DNA of 64,000 nt from Reyranella sp. (lineage in GTDB: Bacteria; Pseudomonadota; Alphaproteobacteria; Reyranellales; Reyranellaceae). A model generated the notes under the pieces. The model was given only the letters and a program-made list of their open reading frames with translations, did not search any database and had not been told where the DNA came from. The stretch covers positions 36,939-100,938 of the forward strand of contig NZ_JAUSBN010000004.1 in NCBI RefSeq assembly GCF_030651995.1. Direction: 5' to 3'. Shown here in pieces: positions 26,889 through 36,188 of the stretch; position 1 is the first letter of the stretch; each line of letters starts with the position of its first letter. The translations under genes and the position numbers were made by a program.

Positions 26889-27214
26889 CAGACGAGAACC
26901 CCGCCGCCGAAGGAGAAGAACGACAGGAAGAAGCTCGACGCGGCAAAGGCGATCGAGATGCCGAACACGATCTGGATCAGACGTCGGAAGCCGCCCGACG
27001 TGTCACCGAAGGCCAGGGTGAGGCCCGTGACGATGATGATGATCACGGCAACGATCTTGGCCACCGGGCCTTCGACCGATTGAAGGACCTGCTGCAATGG
27101 TTGTTCCCAGGGCATGCTGGATCCCGCCGCGTAGGCCGCGGATGAGTAAGCCAGCAAACTTGAAGAGAAGATGACGGTCGCGGCGACGGCGCGCCGTAAT
27201 GCGATGTGCATCAT
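26888..27214 (-). CDS. trbC: Conjugal transfer pilin TrbC
   Basis: 108 residues from ATG 27214, with AGGAGA seven bases upstream. A signal peptide (ATVIFSSSLLAYSSAAYAAG) is followed by PWEQPLQQVLQSVEGPVAKI and two hydrophobic helices (VAVIIIIVTGLTLAFGD and the C-terminal IVFGISIAFAASSFFLSFF), the VirB2/TrbC pilin pattern. It overlaps trbD downstream and the trbB stop upstream. Intact by eye. Confidence 0.92.
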   Translation of the reverse strand: MMHIALRRAVAATVIFSSSLLAYSSAAYAAGSSMPWEQPLQQVLQSVEGPVAKIVAVIIIIVTGLTLAFGDTSGGFRRLIQIVFGISIAFAASSFFLSFFSFGGGVLV

Positions 27215-27773
27215 TGAAAGTCTCCTGCAGGTGAAAGTGCGTAGTCCGAGTCGATGCCGAGACCGTCCACGCGGGTGAGCTCGGTCAGCCGGCGCGCGTT
27301 GCCGCGACCCGACAACACGGCAATCACGTCGATCGTCTCGGCGATCAAAGCGCGCGGAACAGTGACCACCGCCTCCTGGATGAGCTGCTCGAGGCGCCGC
27401 AGAGCGCCCCGCGCCGTGCCGGCGTGAATGGTGCCGATGCCCCCGGGATGGCCGGTGCCCCATGCCTTGAGGAGAAGCGCTCGCCCGTTTCGGGCAGCTC
27501 CGCCGACACGCGGGGACTGCCGGGGTGGACCTCGGCCCCGACATGATGGGCAACGAGCCGGACGATGCGCTCGCCTTCGGCAGCGTTGAGACGCTCCTCA
27601 GTCTCGACCAGACCGCTCGACAGCCGGTCGATCCAAAGTCGACCGTCGGGATTGAGCATCACCTCAACCACTGACGGATCCTCAAGCCATGCCGCGATAG
27701 CGGGCCCCAAGGCGGTCCGCAGCATGCGCGCGCCGCGGGAGATCACCTCAGCCTGGAAGGAATGGACCGTCAT
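27211..27773 (-). pseudogene. trbB: trbB (VirB11-type ATPase), internal deletion
   Basis: The N-terminal segment (RMLRTALGPAIAAWLEDPSVVEVMLNPDGRLW...ELPETGERF) and the C-terminal segment (WGTGHPGGIGTIHAGTARG then IQEAVVTVPRALIAETIDV) of TrbB are both present but in different frames, joined near 27470-27483. About 130-170 residues are missing in between, including Walker A and B. The sequence at the joint, GAGCGCTTCTCCTCAAGG, can be read either as GERF or as the ALLLKAW lead-in of the C-terminal part, which suggests a microhomology deletion. The coupling to trbC (stop overlapping ATG) is kept. Confidence 0.85.
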
Positions 27774-27912
27774 TGTCACCCCGATTGCAGGACCGTGCGA
27801 GCAGCGGTCGTTGAATGGGGTCGATTAGAAAGAGGAGGAAATGGGTCGGCGCAACAAGGTCGAGGGGGACGTAGTGCACTGGCGTACAAAGGCAGGCGGA
27901 CGGCGGCTCGGC

Positions 27913-28353
27913 TCAGGACTGATCGCTTCCTTCATCCGCCACTTCATCCGCAGACGCGAGTTCCTGGGAGATCTCGTCTGCCAACGCCCGACCCTTGGCC
28001 AGGCGGCGGCCGAGTGCCTCAACATACCCCTCGTAACGTTCCCGGCCCTTGGCTTGCGCGGCAGGCTGGGCCGTATCCGGCAAAGAGGGCGTCGCCGTCA
28101 GCCAGAAGCGCACAAAGAGCGCCAGCGCTTCGTTGGAGATCGTGACGTTGCGCTCCAGGCGCTCAACCTGCCGGACGAGCCGGTCCAACCGGCGGCCGAG
28201 CGCCCCTTCCAGTCTTTCGGACCCGTCCGGCGACAGGAAGGATGCGAGGGCGGCTTCCACGATGTGGGCCTGCGGAACGCGCTTGCGGGTGGCGTAGTCG
28301 GCAAGCTTCAACGCCAGATCGGGTGAAAGGCGGAATGTATGCTTGGTTCGCAT
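27913..28353 (-). CDS. CopG-type ribbon-helix-helix protein of the conjugative element
   Basis: 146 residues. The N-terminus MRTKHTFRLSPDLALKLADYATRKRVPQAHIVEAALASFL is a ribbon-helix-helix fold (strand followed by two helices). The middle (LGRRLDRLVRQVERLERNV) is coiled-coil-like and the tail is acidic. This gene regularly sits between traG and trbB in alphaproteobacterial elements, as here, and is expected to regulate transfer genes or assist at oriT. Confidence 0.85.
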   Translation of the reverse strand: MRTKHTFRLSPDLALKLADYATRKRVPQAHIVEAALASFLSPDGSERLEGALGRRLDRLVRQVERLERNVTISNEALALFVRFWLTATPSLPDTAQPAAQAKGRERYEGYVEALGRRLAKGRALADEISQELASADEVADEGSDQS

Positions 28354-28361
28354 GCCACAGC

Positions 28362-29168
28362 TCAGAGGTCGATGCCGTCGCCAGGATCCAGCGCGGCCTG
28401 GCGCGCCAGACCTCGGGCGGTTGCGCGCAACGCACGCACCCGCACGGCATCTTCGTCGGCCTCATCCTCGCCAAACAAGAACTCCGCCGAAGGCTTCGGG
28501 GGTTCGGGTGCGATGTCTTCATGCTCGGCAAGCTCCGGCTCTCGCCGGATTCCGCCGTTGGCAGGATCGTCGACGGGATGCACCGCAGGGCCCGCAACAC
28601 CCTCACCGGCGGCCGAACTCGCTGGAACGGGAGCTCCGCTCCAGTCATCTGATGACGGGCCGGCGACCTTCGGCTCGTCTGGCCTTGGTGGCGGAAGCAG
28701 ACGCTCGGTCAGCCGGCGGTCCTCGTAGTACCGTGCCTTCCTCGCCCGAATCGGTGGGCAGCCGGACACCAGCACCAATTCATCGGTGGCCGGCAGTTGC
28801 ATCACCTCGCCGGGCGTCAGCAGAGGTCGGGCCGTTTCCTGTCGCGAGACCATGAGATGGCCGAGCCAGGGGCTCAGCCTGTGGCCGGCATAATTCCGGG
28901 CGTCTCGAATCTCGGTCGCTGTGCCGAGCGCATCCGACACGCGCTTGGCTGTGCGTTCGTCGTTGGTGGCAAAGGACACGCGGACATGACAGTTGTCGAG
29001 AATGGCGTTGTTCGGACCGTAAGCCTTCTCGATCTGGTTGAGCGATTGGGCAATGAGGAAGCTCTTCAGCCCATACCCCGCCATGAAGGCGAGCGCCGAT
29101 TCGAAGAAGTCGAGGCGGCCCAACGCCGGAAACTCATCCAGCATGAGCAGCAATCGGTGGCGCCGGCC
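28362..29168 (-). pseudogene. traG: traG 3' part (coupling protein C-terminus)
   Basis: From the inversion breakpoint near 29169 this strand reads GRRHRLLLMLDEFPALGRLDFFE (Walker B), GLKSFLIAQSLNQIEKAYGPNNAILDNCHVRVSFATNDERTAKRVS and RQETARPLLTPGEVMQLP, the C-terminal half of the VirD4/TraG coupling ATPase, ending in a long acidic tail. It has no start of its own; the preceding coding sequence is on the other strand. It ends 8 bp before the CopG gene. Confidence 0.87.
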
Positions 29169-29910
29169 CTTTGCGCCGACGCGAAGCGGCAAGGGTGTCG
29201 GCCTGGTCGTGCCGACCCTGCTGACCTGGCCGGGCAGCTCGATCGTCCACGACATCAAGGGCGAAAACTGGGAACTGACTTCGGGCTTCCGTGCCCGTCA
29301 TGGTCGCGTGCTCCTGTTCGATCCGACCAATGCGCAATCAGCTGCCTACAATCCGCTATTGGAGGTTCGCCGTGGAGAATGGGAGGTCCGGGACGTCCAG
29401 AACATTGCGGACGTCCTCGTCGACCCTGAAGGAGCACTGGAACGGCGAAACCACTGGGAGAAGACCAGTCACGCCCTGCTGGTGGGTGCGATCCTGCATG
29501 TCCTGTACGCCGGGGCCGACAAGACGCTGGCCGGGGTTGCGGCCTTCCTGTCAGATCCGAGGCAGCCGATCGAGACGACGCTGCGGGCGATGATGACGAC
29601 GCCGCATCTCGGCGAAGCCGGCGTCCATCCGGTCATTGCCTCGGCGGCGCGAGAGTTGCTGAACAAGAGCGAGAACGAACGGTCCGGTGTGCTGTCGACC
29701 GCCATGTCATTCCTCGGACTGTACCGGGATCCCGTCGTCGCGCAGGTCACGCGCCGGTGCGAATGGCGCATTTGCGACCTCGTCGAGGATGAGCGGCCGA
29801 CGACGCTCTACCTCGTGGTGCCGCCGTCCGATATCAGCCGGACCAAACCCCTGGTTCGACTGATATTGAATCAGATCGGCCGCCGTCTGACGGAAGAGCT
29901 TCATGCCAAG
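29169..29910 (+). pseudogene. traG: traG middle part, inverted
   Basis: In plus-strand orientation this 742-bp block encodes the central portion of TraG: PTRSGKGVGLVVPTLL (Walker A), HDIKGENWELTSGFRA, LLFDPTNAQSAAYNPLLEVRRG and on to LYLVVPPSDISRTKPLVRLILNQ and RLTEELHAK. The flanking N- and C-terminal parts are on the minus strand. Re-inverting the block joins HVLC to APTRSGKG on one side and ELHAK to GRRHRLLLMLDE on the other without a gap. The block ends are CTTTG at the left and CCAAG at the right, only a 3-5 bp inverted match. Confidence 0.87.
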
Positions 29911-30356
29911 CACAAGACATGTTCAGGTCCGTCATGGCGCAGGTAGTCGGTATCGAGCTTTCCGAGCACGACCCCGTCCGCGCCGATCAGTCCCGCAGTG
30001 CGCGCCTCGCGCACGGTCGCCCAACGAGCCGAGCCGTAGGTGGCGACGTTCGTGGCTTCGCGAGCGCGCCAGACCGACATGCCGATCGCGACGCCTATCG
30101 AGATGAACCCGCCCGAGACCGCAATACAGGCACCTTCGACGAAGATGGCGGGCGCATAGGCGTCGAAGGCGTACCACCACCAAAAGAAGGTCGGCGGGAA
30201 GTAGAGCGGCAGGCCAAAAAGTTCGAACCAGGGTGGGCCAAGCTGAGTTTGATAACCCAGCCGCCAGGCCGTCCATTGCGTCGCCGCCCACAGGGTAACG
30301 AGTACGATAGCGAAGACGAGGGTGATCTGCCCCCACAGGATCTTGGTCGCGGACAT
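29911..30356 (-). pseudogene. traG: traG 5' part (coupling protein N-terminus)
   Basis: The ATG at 30356 starts MSATKILWGQITLVFAIVLV, with transmembrane helices at about 7-28, 52-66 and 74-94 as in VirD4-type proteins, then AREATNVATYGSARWATVREARTAGL and DYLRHDGPEHVLC, where the TraG sequence stops at the inversion breakpoint. The stretch 30357-30489 upstream contains no recognised gene. Confidence 0.87.
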
Positions 30357-30489
30357 GCGACAAGATCAAATCGTCAGGCTTCATCGATGCAACAGAGAGC
30401 TCGCGCGGAGCGCTTGCGCGGCGGCGCAGGCGTGCAATTCGGACAGGCACCAGAAATGCCTACGCGCCATCGTCTCGCTCGTTCATCGG

Positions 30490-32583
30490 TCAGAGCCCCA
30501 GCCCCCGATTTCGCCCGAGCGACCAATTCACGTCTCCGCCTGGCAACGCGATGCCCGAGACGACGCGGCCGATGCGCTGCTCGAGGACCGGCCGCCACGG
30601 GACCAGGCTGAAGCCCAGCCCGTCATCGATCATGGCGAACCGGCCACTGGCGAGCTGGGTCGAGCCGACGAGCTGACCGTTGACGGGGCTGCCAGGAACC
30701 GCGGCCCACCATTCCCGTCCCCGGTCCGCGGCGAGCGCCCTGCCGGCGCGTTCGATCTCGCGGGCTTCCAGCCGCGCCACCAGATCCCGTGGCGCACGGA
30801 TGCGGCCGTTGCCCAGGTCGGTGGCGTACCCCTCGTTGACCAGCCAACGGCGACGCTTGGCCGACGCCTCCATGACTTCGAGTCCAAAGCCGCTGTCTGT
30901 TAGAGTGGTTCGTTGGCGTGACGCCAGCTCGCGGTCGAGCCAGGTCGCGCCGTCGTGGCTGATCTGCTGGTCGAGGCCGCTAGAAGAGAGAACACTCACC
31001 CGCCCGGCCGTCCGGTCGCGCGCCAAATCGAGGGCCTGTCCACGCTCGGGAAGGTCGGCCGGGATGCGCCACTGATCTTTATCGATGCGCTCGACGTGAC
31101 CCGCGCGACGCAACGCCTCCAGGCGTCGCACATGGGAACCGACGTAGGCGGAGGGATCGCCGCCGAAGCGATCGATCGTGGCTACGGCCTGCTCCAGATG
31201 CTTCGAGGGCCGATAGATGCCCTCCTTGCCAGCAATCGCCAGGATGTTGCGATCCGAGGCCCGGGGTCCAGTCTGCGCGGCGCCGGCCGCCACGATCATG
31301 CCGCGCTGGATATCATCGGCGCGCGTGGGATCCATCTCGAAATGGTGGACACGCCCGTCGACGCCGTCGATCACCAGCCGCACCCGCTCGCCCATCTCGT
31401 CGCCGCCCAGCCCCTTGTCGATCACACGCCCGACAATCGACTCGGTGACGTGCTCCCGGTGAACCACATAGCCTGCCATCGAACGGGCATCAGCCAGCCC
31501 CTCCCGGTCCAACGCCCGGTGCATAGACTTGATGATATCGCCGCGCTCGCCCAGCTCCCGCAACACGGACTCCGCCCTGGGTGACACCGACCAGCGCCCA
31601 GGCTCCACCTCACTAGCCAATCCCATCCGTTCCAGTTTGCGGGCCCGTTGGATCAACAGGGCCCGATTCTGCCGCACGCTCTCGAGCGTATCCCTGTCTG
31701 GCCGCAGGTCGGCGAACTCGTTCCGGCTCCGCTGCTCGGCGAGCAGCATGCGGTCAAGCCTGGTGAAGCGATCGGCATCAACCTCCCGCTCCAGGCTGCG
31801 GGACACATCCTGCTCGGACTGGCGACCGAGCTCCCGGGTCACCACCTCGCTTGCGCGCTCCCGGATTCCGAAGGCGATATAGTCGCCGGCGATATTGAGC
31901 GTTTTGCCGTCGTCAGTGACACCCCGGACGATGATGTGGGTGTGAGGATGGCCGGTGTTGTGGTGATCGACGGCGATCCAGTCGAGCCTGGTGCCGAGAT
32001 CGACCTCCATCTGTTTCATCAGCTCACGAGTGGTAGTCTGCGGATCGGAAAGCTCGACACCTTCCTCGGCGGACACGATGAACCGGAACTGGTGACGATC
32101 CTCGCGACCGCGCTCGACGAAAGCTCGCCCGTCCTCGACATCCCGGCTGGCCGAATAGACCTGCCCTTTCGCCCCGTCCTTCGTCACGCCATCGCGCTGC
32201 AGGTAGCGCAGGTGGGCGTCGACCGACTTCGCACTGGCGAACTGTCGCCCTCGGGCGCCGCCGCGCTGTGGATTGAGCTTCACAACCCGGGCTTTGACCG
32301 CGACGCGCCGTGATCGTGAGCGAAGACCGCCGGTCCGGCTCCAGGGACTGCGGCCCCTCAGCGCCGCCGCTGCCGCCACCCCGCGACCTCGGTCATTGAA
32401 CCTGCTGCTTCTCTTCTCGGCCCCGTTCAACCGTGAAGGATCGCCGCCAGCTCGCCGGATGGCCTGTTGAACCTGTCCGGTGAAGCTCGGCGGACGGCCT
32501 TGAACACGGCGGCCGCCGCTCGCCCGGGCATGATCCCGGATCTTGCCCGGCCGAAGTCGAAAATCATCGTCGTCGCGTGCCAT
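30490..32583 (-). CDS. DUF3363 relaxase/mobilisation nuclease
   Basis: 697 residues. The relaxase domain (about 95-260) shows AKSVDAHLRYLQRDGVTKDG, then RFIVSAEEG and the metal-binding HxH block DHHNTGHPHTHIIVRG near 205-221. The remainder is the DUF3363 extension with SLEREVDADRFTRLDRMLL and the arginine-rich middle. It nicks oriT and pilots the strand through TraG. The start context MARDDDDFRLRPGKIRD matches family members. The gene looks intact although its partner traG is broken. Confidence 0.92.
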   Translation of the reverse strand: MARDDDDFRLRPGKIRDHARASGGRRVQGRPPSFTGQVQQAIRRAGGDPSRLNGAEKRSSRFNDRGRGVAAAAALRGRSPWSRTGGLRSRSRRVAVKARVVKLNPQRGGARGRQFASAKSVDAHLRYLQRDGVTKDGAKGQVYSASRDVEDGRAFVERGREDRHQFRFIVSAEEGVELSDPQTTTRELMKQMEVDLGTRLDWIAVDHHNTGHPHTHIIVRGVTDDGKTLNIAGDYIAFGIRERASEVVTRELGRQSEQDVSRSLEREVDADRFTRLDRMLLAEQRSRNEFADLRPDRDTLESVRQNRALLIQRARKLERMGLASEVEPGRWSVSPRAESVLRELGERGDIIKSMHRALDREGLADARSMAGYVVHREHVTESIVGRVIDKGLGGDEMGERVRLVIDGVDGRVHHFEMDPTRADDIQRGMIVAAGAAQTGPRASDRNILAIAGKEGIYRPSKHLEQAVATIDRFGGDPSAYVGSHVRRLEALRRAGHVERIDKDQWRIPADLPERGQALDLARDRTAGRVSVLSSSGLDQQISHDGATWLDRELASRQRTTLTDSGFGLEVMEASAKRRRWLVNEGYATDLGNGRIRAPRDLVARLEAREIERAGRALAADRGREWWAAVPGSPVNGQLVGSTQLASGRFAMIDDGLGFSLVPWRPVLEQRIGRVVSGIALPGGDVNWSLGRNRGLGL

Positions 32584-32789
32584 GGCATGACGATCGGAAG
32601 CCGCCGGAATATCCGCAAGAGGTCAGCCACGCGTATCGGGTCGGAGCGTAGAAAAGGGTCGTTCGGGGCGGGGTCGATCTTGTGCGACGGCGGTCAGAGC
32701 GTTGAAATTAAACGACAAATCGATTCGAGAGCCGCTCACGCACGACTCCATAGCGATCTAAGTTGCTCGAAAAACAACGTGCAGACAGA

Positions 32790-32830
32790 CACTTAGGCGC
32801 ACCGCGCCGACAGCGGGGCAACCCGCTTTA
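32790..32830. other. Candidate oriT hairpins upstream of the relaxase
   Basis: Two adjacent perfect hairpins lie about 210-245 bp upstream of the relaxase start: GGCGC-ACC-GCGCC (32796-32808) and AGCGGG-GCAA-CCCGCT (32812-32827). Hairpins beside a relaxase gene are typical of transfer origins. The second is followed by TTTATCTT on the plus strand, so a terminator is the alternative. The IS66 element inserted about 30 bp further on. Confidence 0.4.
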
Positions 32831-32856
32831 TCTTGCCGTCCTAATCGGGGGGATGA

Positions 32857-32864
32857 GTCTGATC
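32857..32864. repeat. IS66 target-site duplication, left copy
   Basis: GTCTGATC directly precedes the left inverted terminal repeat and is repeated exactly after the right one at 35843-35850. Eight base pairs is the duplication length expected of IS66. Confidence 0.92.
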
Positions 32865-32946
32865 GTAAGCGTCCGAGTCTTGCACGACCTTCAGCAAGTG
32901 CACCGTCGGTCCAAATCGGGTTCCTTCGTTCATGGGAGGTTCTCCG

Positions 32947-33867
32947 GTGGCAACGAAACATTTTGAGAATGCGGCGCGCCGAGAGTGGTGGGCTGTGCAC
33001 ATCGAGGCCTGGCAGCGCAGCGGCCTGTCGCAGCGCCGCTACTGTCGGACGCACCATCTCACGGACACGACGTTTACACGTTGGCTGCGTGCGATCGCCG
33101 ATGTTGAAGTGGCCAAGATCCGTGTGCAAAACGCCCGAATCCTTGCCGAAACCGAGCACGACGAGCATCGCAGACGTCGCAAGGGGCGCCGGTTCAAGCT
33201 GTCCGAAGACAAGCGCAACCAGGCGGTCCAGGCGTACTGGGCGATGCATGTCGAGACGCTGAACTGGAGCGGCATGACCGTCAGGCAGTATGCCGCGGCG
33301 ACGAAGCTCTCGCAGCACAGCCTGCGCCGCTGGCGAGATCTGATCGACAGCGGCGAGGTTGCGATCGACTGGCGCGCCCGGCTTCATCCCAGTGCTCGCC
33401 CGAAAATAAGCAGCGGTGTTAGCAGCGCTGCTAAGGATCTCTCCGTCGAAACGGCGTTGACAGAACCGCCGACGGCCGGGCCGCAGTACGATCGGCGGTC
33501 GAACAGACGCAGCTTCAGCGATGAACAGAAGCTGGCGATCGTCATGGAGTCGGAGGCGCCTGGAGTGAGCGTGGCGGCGGTGTGCCGGCGCCATGACATC
33601 TCCACCAGCATGGTGTTCCGTTGGCGCATCCAGTTCGGCTTTGGTGCGGAGCAACCGGCCAGGCTGGTGTCGGTCGCCGTGGCCGGGACAGAGAAGACGA
33701 GCGGCGCGGGTGTCAACGGAGGTGCGCTCGTGCTGCCGGATCTTCTCCCGGTTCCCGACGGCATGACCGCGGTCGACCTGTCTGACGGGCGCCGTGTGTT
33801 CGCACCCGAGGGCACCGACCCAGAGGCGGTCCGGGTGCACGTCGCCGAGCAGGAGAACAAGCGATGA
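32947..33867 (+). CDS. tnpA: IS66 accessory protein TnpA
   Basis: 306 residues from a GTG start with GGGAGG seven bases upstream; an ATG at 32932 has no such site. It contains helix-turn-helix segments of the IS66 OrfA type, best at about 175-215 (RRSFSDEQKLAIVMESEAPGVSVAAVCRRHDISTSMVFRWR). Two similar N-terminal units (WWAVHIEAWQRSGLSQRRYCRTHHLT and YWAMHVETLNWSGMTVRQYAAATKLS) look like an internal duplication. This is longer than ordinary TnpA (about 120 aa), as in a known long subtype. It overlaps tnpB by 4 bp. Confidence 0.88.
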   Translation: MATKHFENAARREWWAVHIEAWQRSGLSQRRYCRTHHLTDTTFTRWLRAIADVEVAKIRVQNARILAETEHDEHRRRRKGRRFKLSEDKRNQAVQAYWAMHVETLNWSGMTVRQYAAATKLSQHSLRRWRDLIDSGEVAIDWRARLHPSARPKISSGVSSAAKDLSVETALTEPPTAGPQYDRRSNRRSFSDEQKLAIVMESEAPGVSVAAVCRRHDISTSMVFRWRIQFGFGAEQPARLVSVAVAGTEKTSGAGVNGGALVLPDLLPVPDGMTAVDLSDGRRVFAPEGTDPEAVRVHVAEQENKR

Positions 33868-34217
33868 TGATCGTTCCGGCGGGCGTGAAGGTGCACCTGG
33901 CGCTTGGTTACACCGACATGAGGAAGGGAATGGACGGGCTTGCCGCGTTGGTCCAGGAGCAGCTGAAGCGAGACCCCTTCTCGGGCCATCTGTTCGCCTT
34001 CCGCGGTAAACGGGCGTCGATCCTGAAGGTGTTGTTCTGGGATGGGAACGGGCTGTGCCTGTTCACCAAGCGCATCGATCGGGGCGGCTTCGTATGGCCA
34101 CGCATGTATGAACCCGGCGGCGCGGTGACGCTCTCGCCGGCGCAGCTGGCCATGTTGATCGAAGGCATAGACTGGCGCTCGCCCGAACGCGTCTGGAGGC
34201 CTGCGAGAGTCGGCTAA
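33864..34217 (+). CDS. tnpB: IS66 accessory protein TnpB
   Basis: 117 residues with the IS66 OrfB signature GYTDMRKGMDGLAALVQ, LFAFRGKRASILKVLFWDGNGLCLFTKRIDRGGFVWP. Its ATG overlaps the tnpA stop. It is required with TnpA for transposition; precise role unknown. Confidence 0.95.
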   Translation: MMIVPAGVKVHLALGYTDMRKGMDGLAALVQEQLKRDPFSGHLFAFRGKRASILKVLFWDGNGLCLFTKRIDRGGFVWPRMYEPGGAVTLSPAQLAMLIEGIDWRSPERVWRPARVG

Positions 34218-34286
34218 AGCGATGCAACTGAAGCACCAGGAAGGAAAAGTTCTTGGTCGCCGACTCGAACAAAAGTAGAATCGGGC

Positions 34287-35816
34287 ATGCGGCTCGATCT
34301 CGACAATCTGCCGTCCGACATGGCCCTGCTGCACGGTCTTCTGCGCGACATGGCGGCCGTCGTCGAGCATCGTGACGGCGAGATCGAGCGACTTCAGACG
34401 ATCATCAAACAGCTTCAGCGGACGCAGTTCGGCCGCCGTTCCGAGCGCCTCGATCCCGATCAGCTCGCCCTCGGTCTGGAAGATCTCGATAGCGACATCG
34501 GGCGCGCCGAAGCGAGCGATCCGAAGGAAGCCGTCGAGATCGCCGACAAGCGGCCACGGCGCAAGCCGCTGGCCGATCATCTGCCTCGCGAAGAGGTCGT
34601 GATCGACGTGGCGAACGGCGCTTGTCCGTGTTGTGGAGGTGTCCTGCACAGCATTGGCGAGAGCGTCAGCGAGATGCTGGACTGGGTTCCCGCCCAGCTC
34701 CGTGTACTGCGCATCACGCGCCCGAAATACGCCTGTCGCACGTGCAAGACCGTGGCCCAGGCGCCCGCGCCGGAACGGCCGATCGCCGGTGGGCTGGCGA
34801 CACCGGCGTTGCTCGCCCAGGTGCTGGTCAGCAAGTACTGCGACCACACTCCACTCTATCGGCAAGCGCAGATCTTCGCCCGCCACGGCGTCGAGCTGGA
34901 GCGCTCGACTCTCGCCGGCTGGGTCGGCGGCGCGTGCTGGTGGCTCGAGGCGCTGGACGATCGCCTGCGCAAGGACGTGTTCGCCTCCGATCATCTGTTC
35001 GCCGACGACACGCCAATCCCGGTTCTCGATCCGGGCCGTGGACGAACGAAGACTGGGCGGCTTTGGGTCTATGCGCGTGATCAGCGACCATGGGGCGGAC
35101 CGGCGCCGCCCGCGGCGGTCTACATCTTCGCGCCGGACCGGAGGGCGGAGCGGCCAGCGGCGCATCTGGAACACTTCAAGGGAGTGCTGCACGTCGATGG
35201 CTATGCCGGCTTCGAGCGGCTGACGATACGGGGCGACGTCGTGCTCGCCGCCTGCTGGGCCCATACGAGGCGCAAGTTCTATGAGGTCGCGCAAGCCGAA
35301 GATACGCCGTTGGCACACGAGGCTCTGCGCCGGATCGCCGGCCTCTATGCTGTCGAAGCGCAGGTGCGCGGTCAGTCGTCGGCGCACCGGCTGGCCGCGC
35401 GACGGACGCTCGCCAAGCCGATCATCGACGGGCTGCAGATCTGGCTGGAAACACACCTCCCGCATCTGCCTGGCCGCGGAAAACTCGCCGAGGCGATGCG
35501 GTACGCACTCGCGCGCTGGAATGGGTTGACCCGATTCCTGTACGACGGCCGCATCGAGCTCGACACGAACCCGGTCGAGCGGGCCATCAGGCCGGTGGCG
35601 CTTGGGCGCAAGAATCATCTCTTCGCCGGCAGCGATGGCGGCGGAGCCCGTTGGGCGACGGTGTGCACGCTCATCGAAACCTGCAAGTTGAATGGCGTCG
35701 AACCATACGCCTATCTGCACGATGTTCTGACGCGGATGGTCGGCGGGCACCCAATCAACCGAATCGACGAGCTGCTGCCGTGGGCTTGGAAGGCCGCGAA
35801 TCACGTCAAGACCTGA
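34287..35816 (+). CDS. tnpC: IS66 transposase TnpC
   Basis: 509 residues. An N-terminal leucine-zipper-like helix (MALLHGLLRDMAAVVEHRDGEIERLQ) precedes a zinc-finger pair (CPCCGG ... CRTC). The DDE catalytic domain follows: DDTPIPVLDPG supplies the first Asp, HVDGYAGFERL the second, and the Glu lies in the DTNPVERAIRPVALGRKNHLF block. The C-terminal IS66 tail (ANHVKT) is present. Full length and uninterrupted, so the element may be active. Confidence 0.94.
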   Translation: MRLDLDNLPSDMALLHGLLRDMAAVVEHRDGEIERLQTIIKQLQRTQFGRRSERLDPDQLALGLEDLDSDIGRAEASDPKEAVEIADKRPRRKPLADHLPREEVVIDVANGACPCCGGVLHSIGESVSEMLDWVPAQLRVLRITRPKYACRTCKTVAQAPAPERPIAGGLATPALLAQVLVSKYCDHTPLYRQAQIFARHGVELERSTLAGWVGGACWWLEALDDRLRKDVFASDHLFADDTPIPVLDPGRGRTKTGRLWVYARDQRPWGGPAPPAAVYIFAPDRRAERPAAHLEHFKGVLHVDGYAGFERLTIRGDVVLAACWAHTRRKFYEVAQAEDTPLAHEALRRIAGLYAVEAQVRGQSSAHRLAARRTLAKPIIDGLQIWLETHLPHLPGRGKLAEAMRYALARWNGLTRFLYDGRIELDTNPVERAIRPVALGRKNHLFAGSDGGGARWATVCTLIETCKLNGVEPYAYLHDVLTRMVGGHPINRIDELLPWAWKAANHVKT

Positions 35817-35842
35817 GCGACGTGCGAAAACCGGACGCATAC

Positions 35843-35850
35843 GTCTGATC
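35843..35850. repeat. IS66 target-site duplication, right copy
   Basis: GTCTGATC immediately follows the right terminal repeat and matches 32857-32864 exactly. Confidence 0.92.
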
Positions 35851-36188
35851 TTCTTCGCCATCGTCGTCTCTCCTCTATAGCACGCAACGTCCTTGTTCTC
35901 TTCGCGGCAGTACGCTCGGCCACGACAGCAGAGAGTTCTGGTGCGCCGTGCAGTCCTCCGCGCTCATCGACGGGTTGGATTGGCTGCGGTCGTGCAGCGC
36001 TCGAACCGTCGCGGCGCATTTTTCCATCGGATTGACGGAGCATCATCACAGGCAATCGGGCGTGGTCCGAAGATACCGTGACGGTGTCGGCCACAGGCAA
36101 GATAACGTGCGTTCCGTCGTCCTTGGTCTGCACCAGTCCTCATCCGCCGCAGCGGAGCTCCATCGTTCAGGTGGCGGCCGTCGGGATG
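35851..36188. other. Region between IS66 and IS110 without recognised gene
   Basis: About 340 bases continuing the original element sequence after IS66. Open frames are present, but none has a family signature or clear ribosome site. Nothing else recognised. Confidence 0.45.

Larger units (their letters stand above)
32865..35842 (+). mobile_element. IS66-family insertion sequence, complete
   Basis: 2978 bp bounded by imperfect terminal inverted repeats of about 24 bp (left begins GTAAGCGTCCG, right complement begins GTATGCGTCCG; both continue to a shared GCACG) and flanked by the exact 8-bp duplication GTCTGATC. It contains the three IS66 genes tnpA, tnpB and tnpC in order on the plus strand. 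The exact duplication suggests fairly recent insertion, between the candidate oriT and what follows. Confidence 0.94.

Noticed and set aside
32812..32835. Rho-independent terminator
   Set aside because: A GC hairpin with TTTATCTT follows, but no plus-strand gene precedes it; oriT hairpin judged more likely, though not proven.
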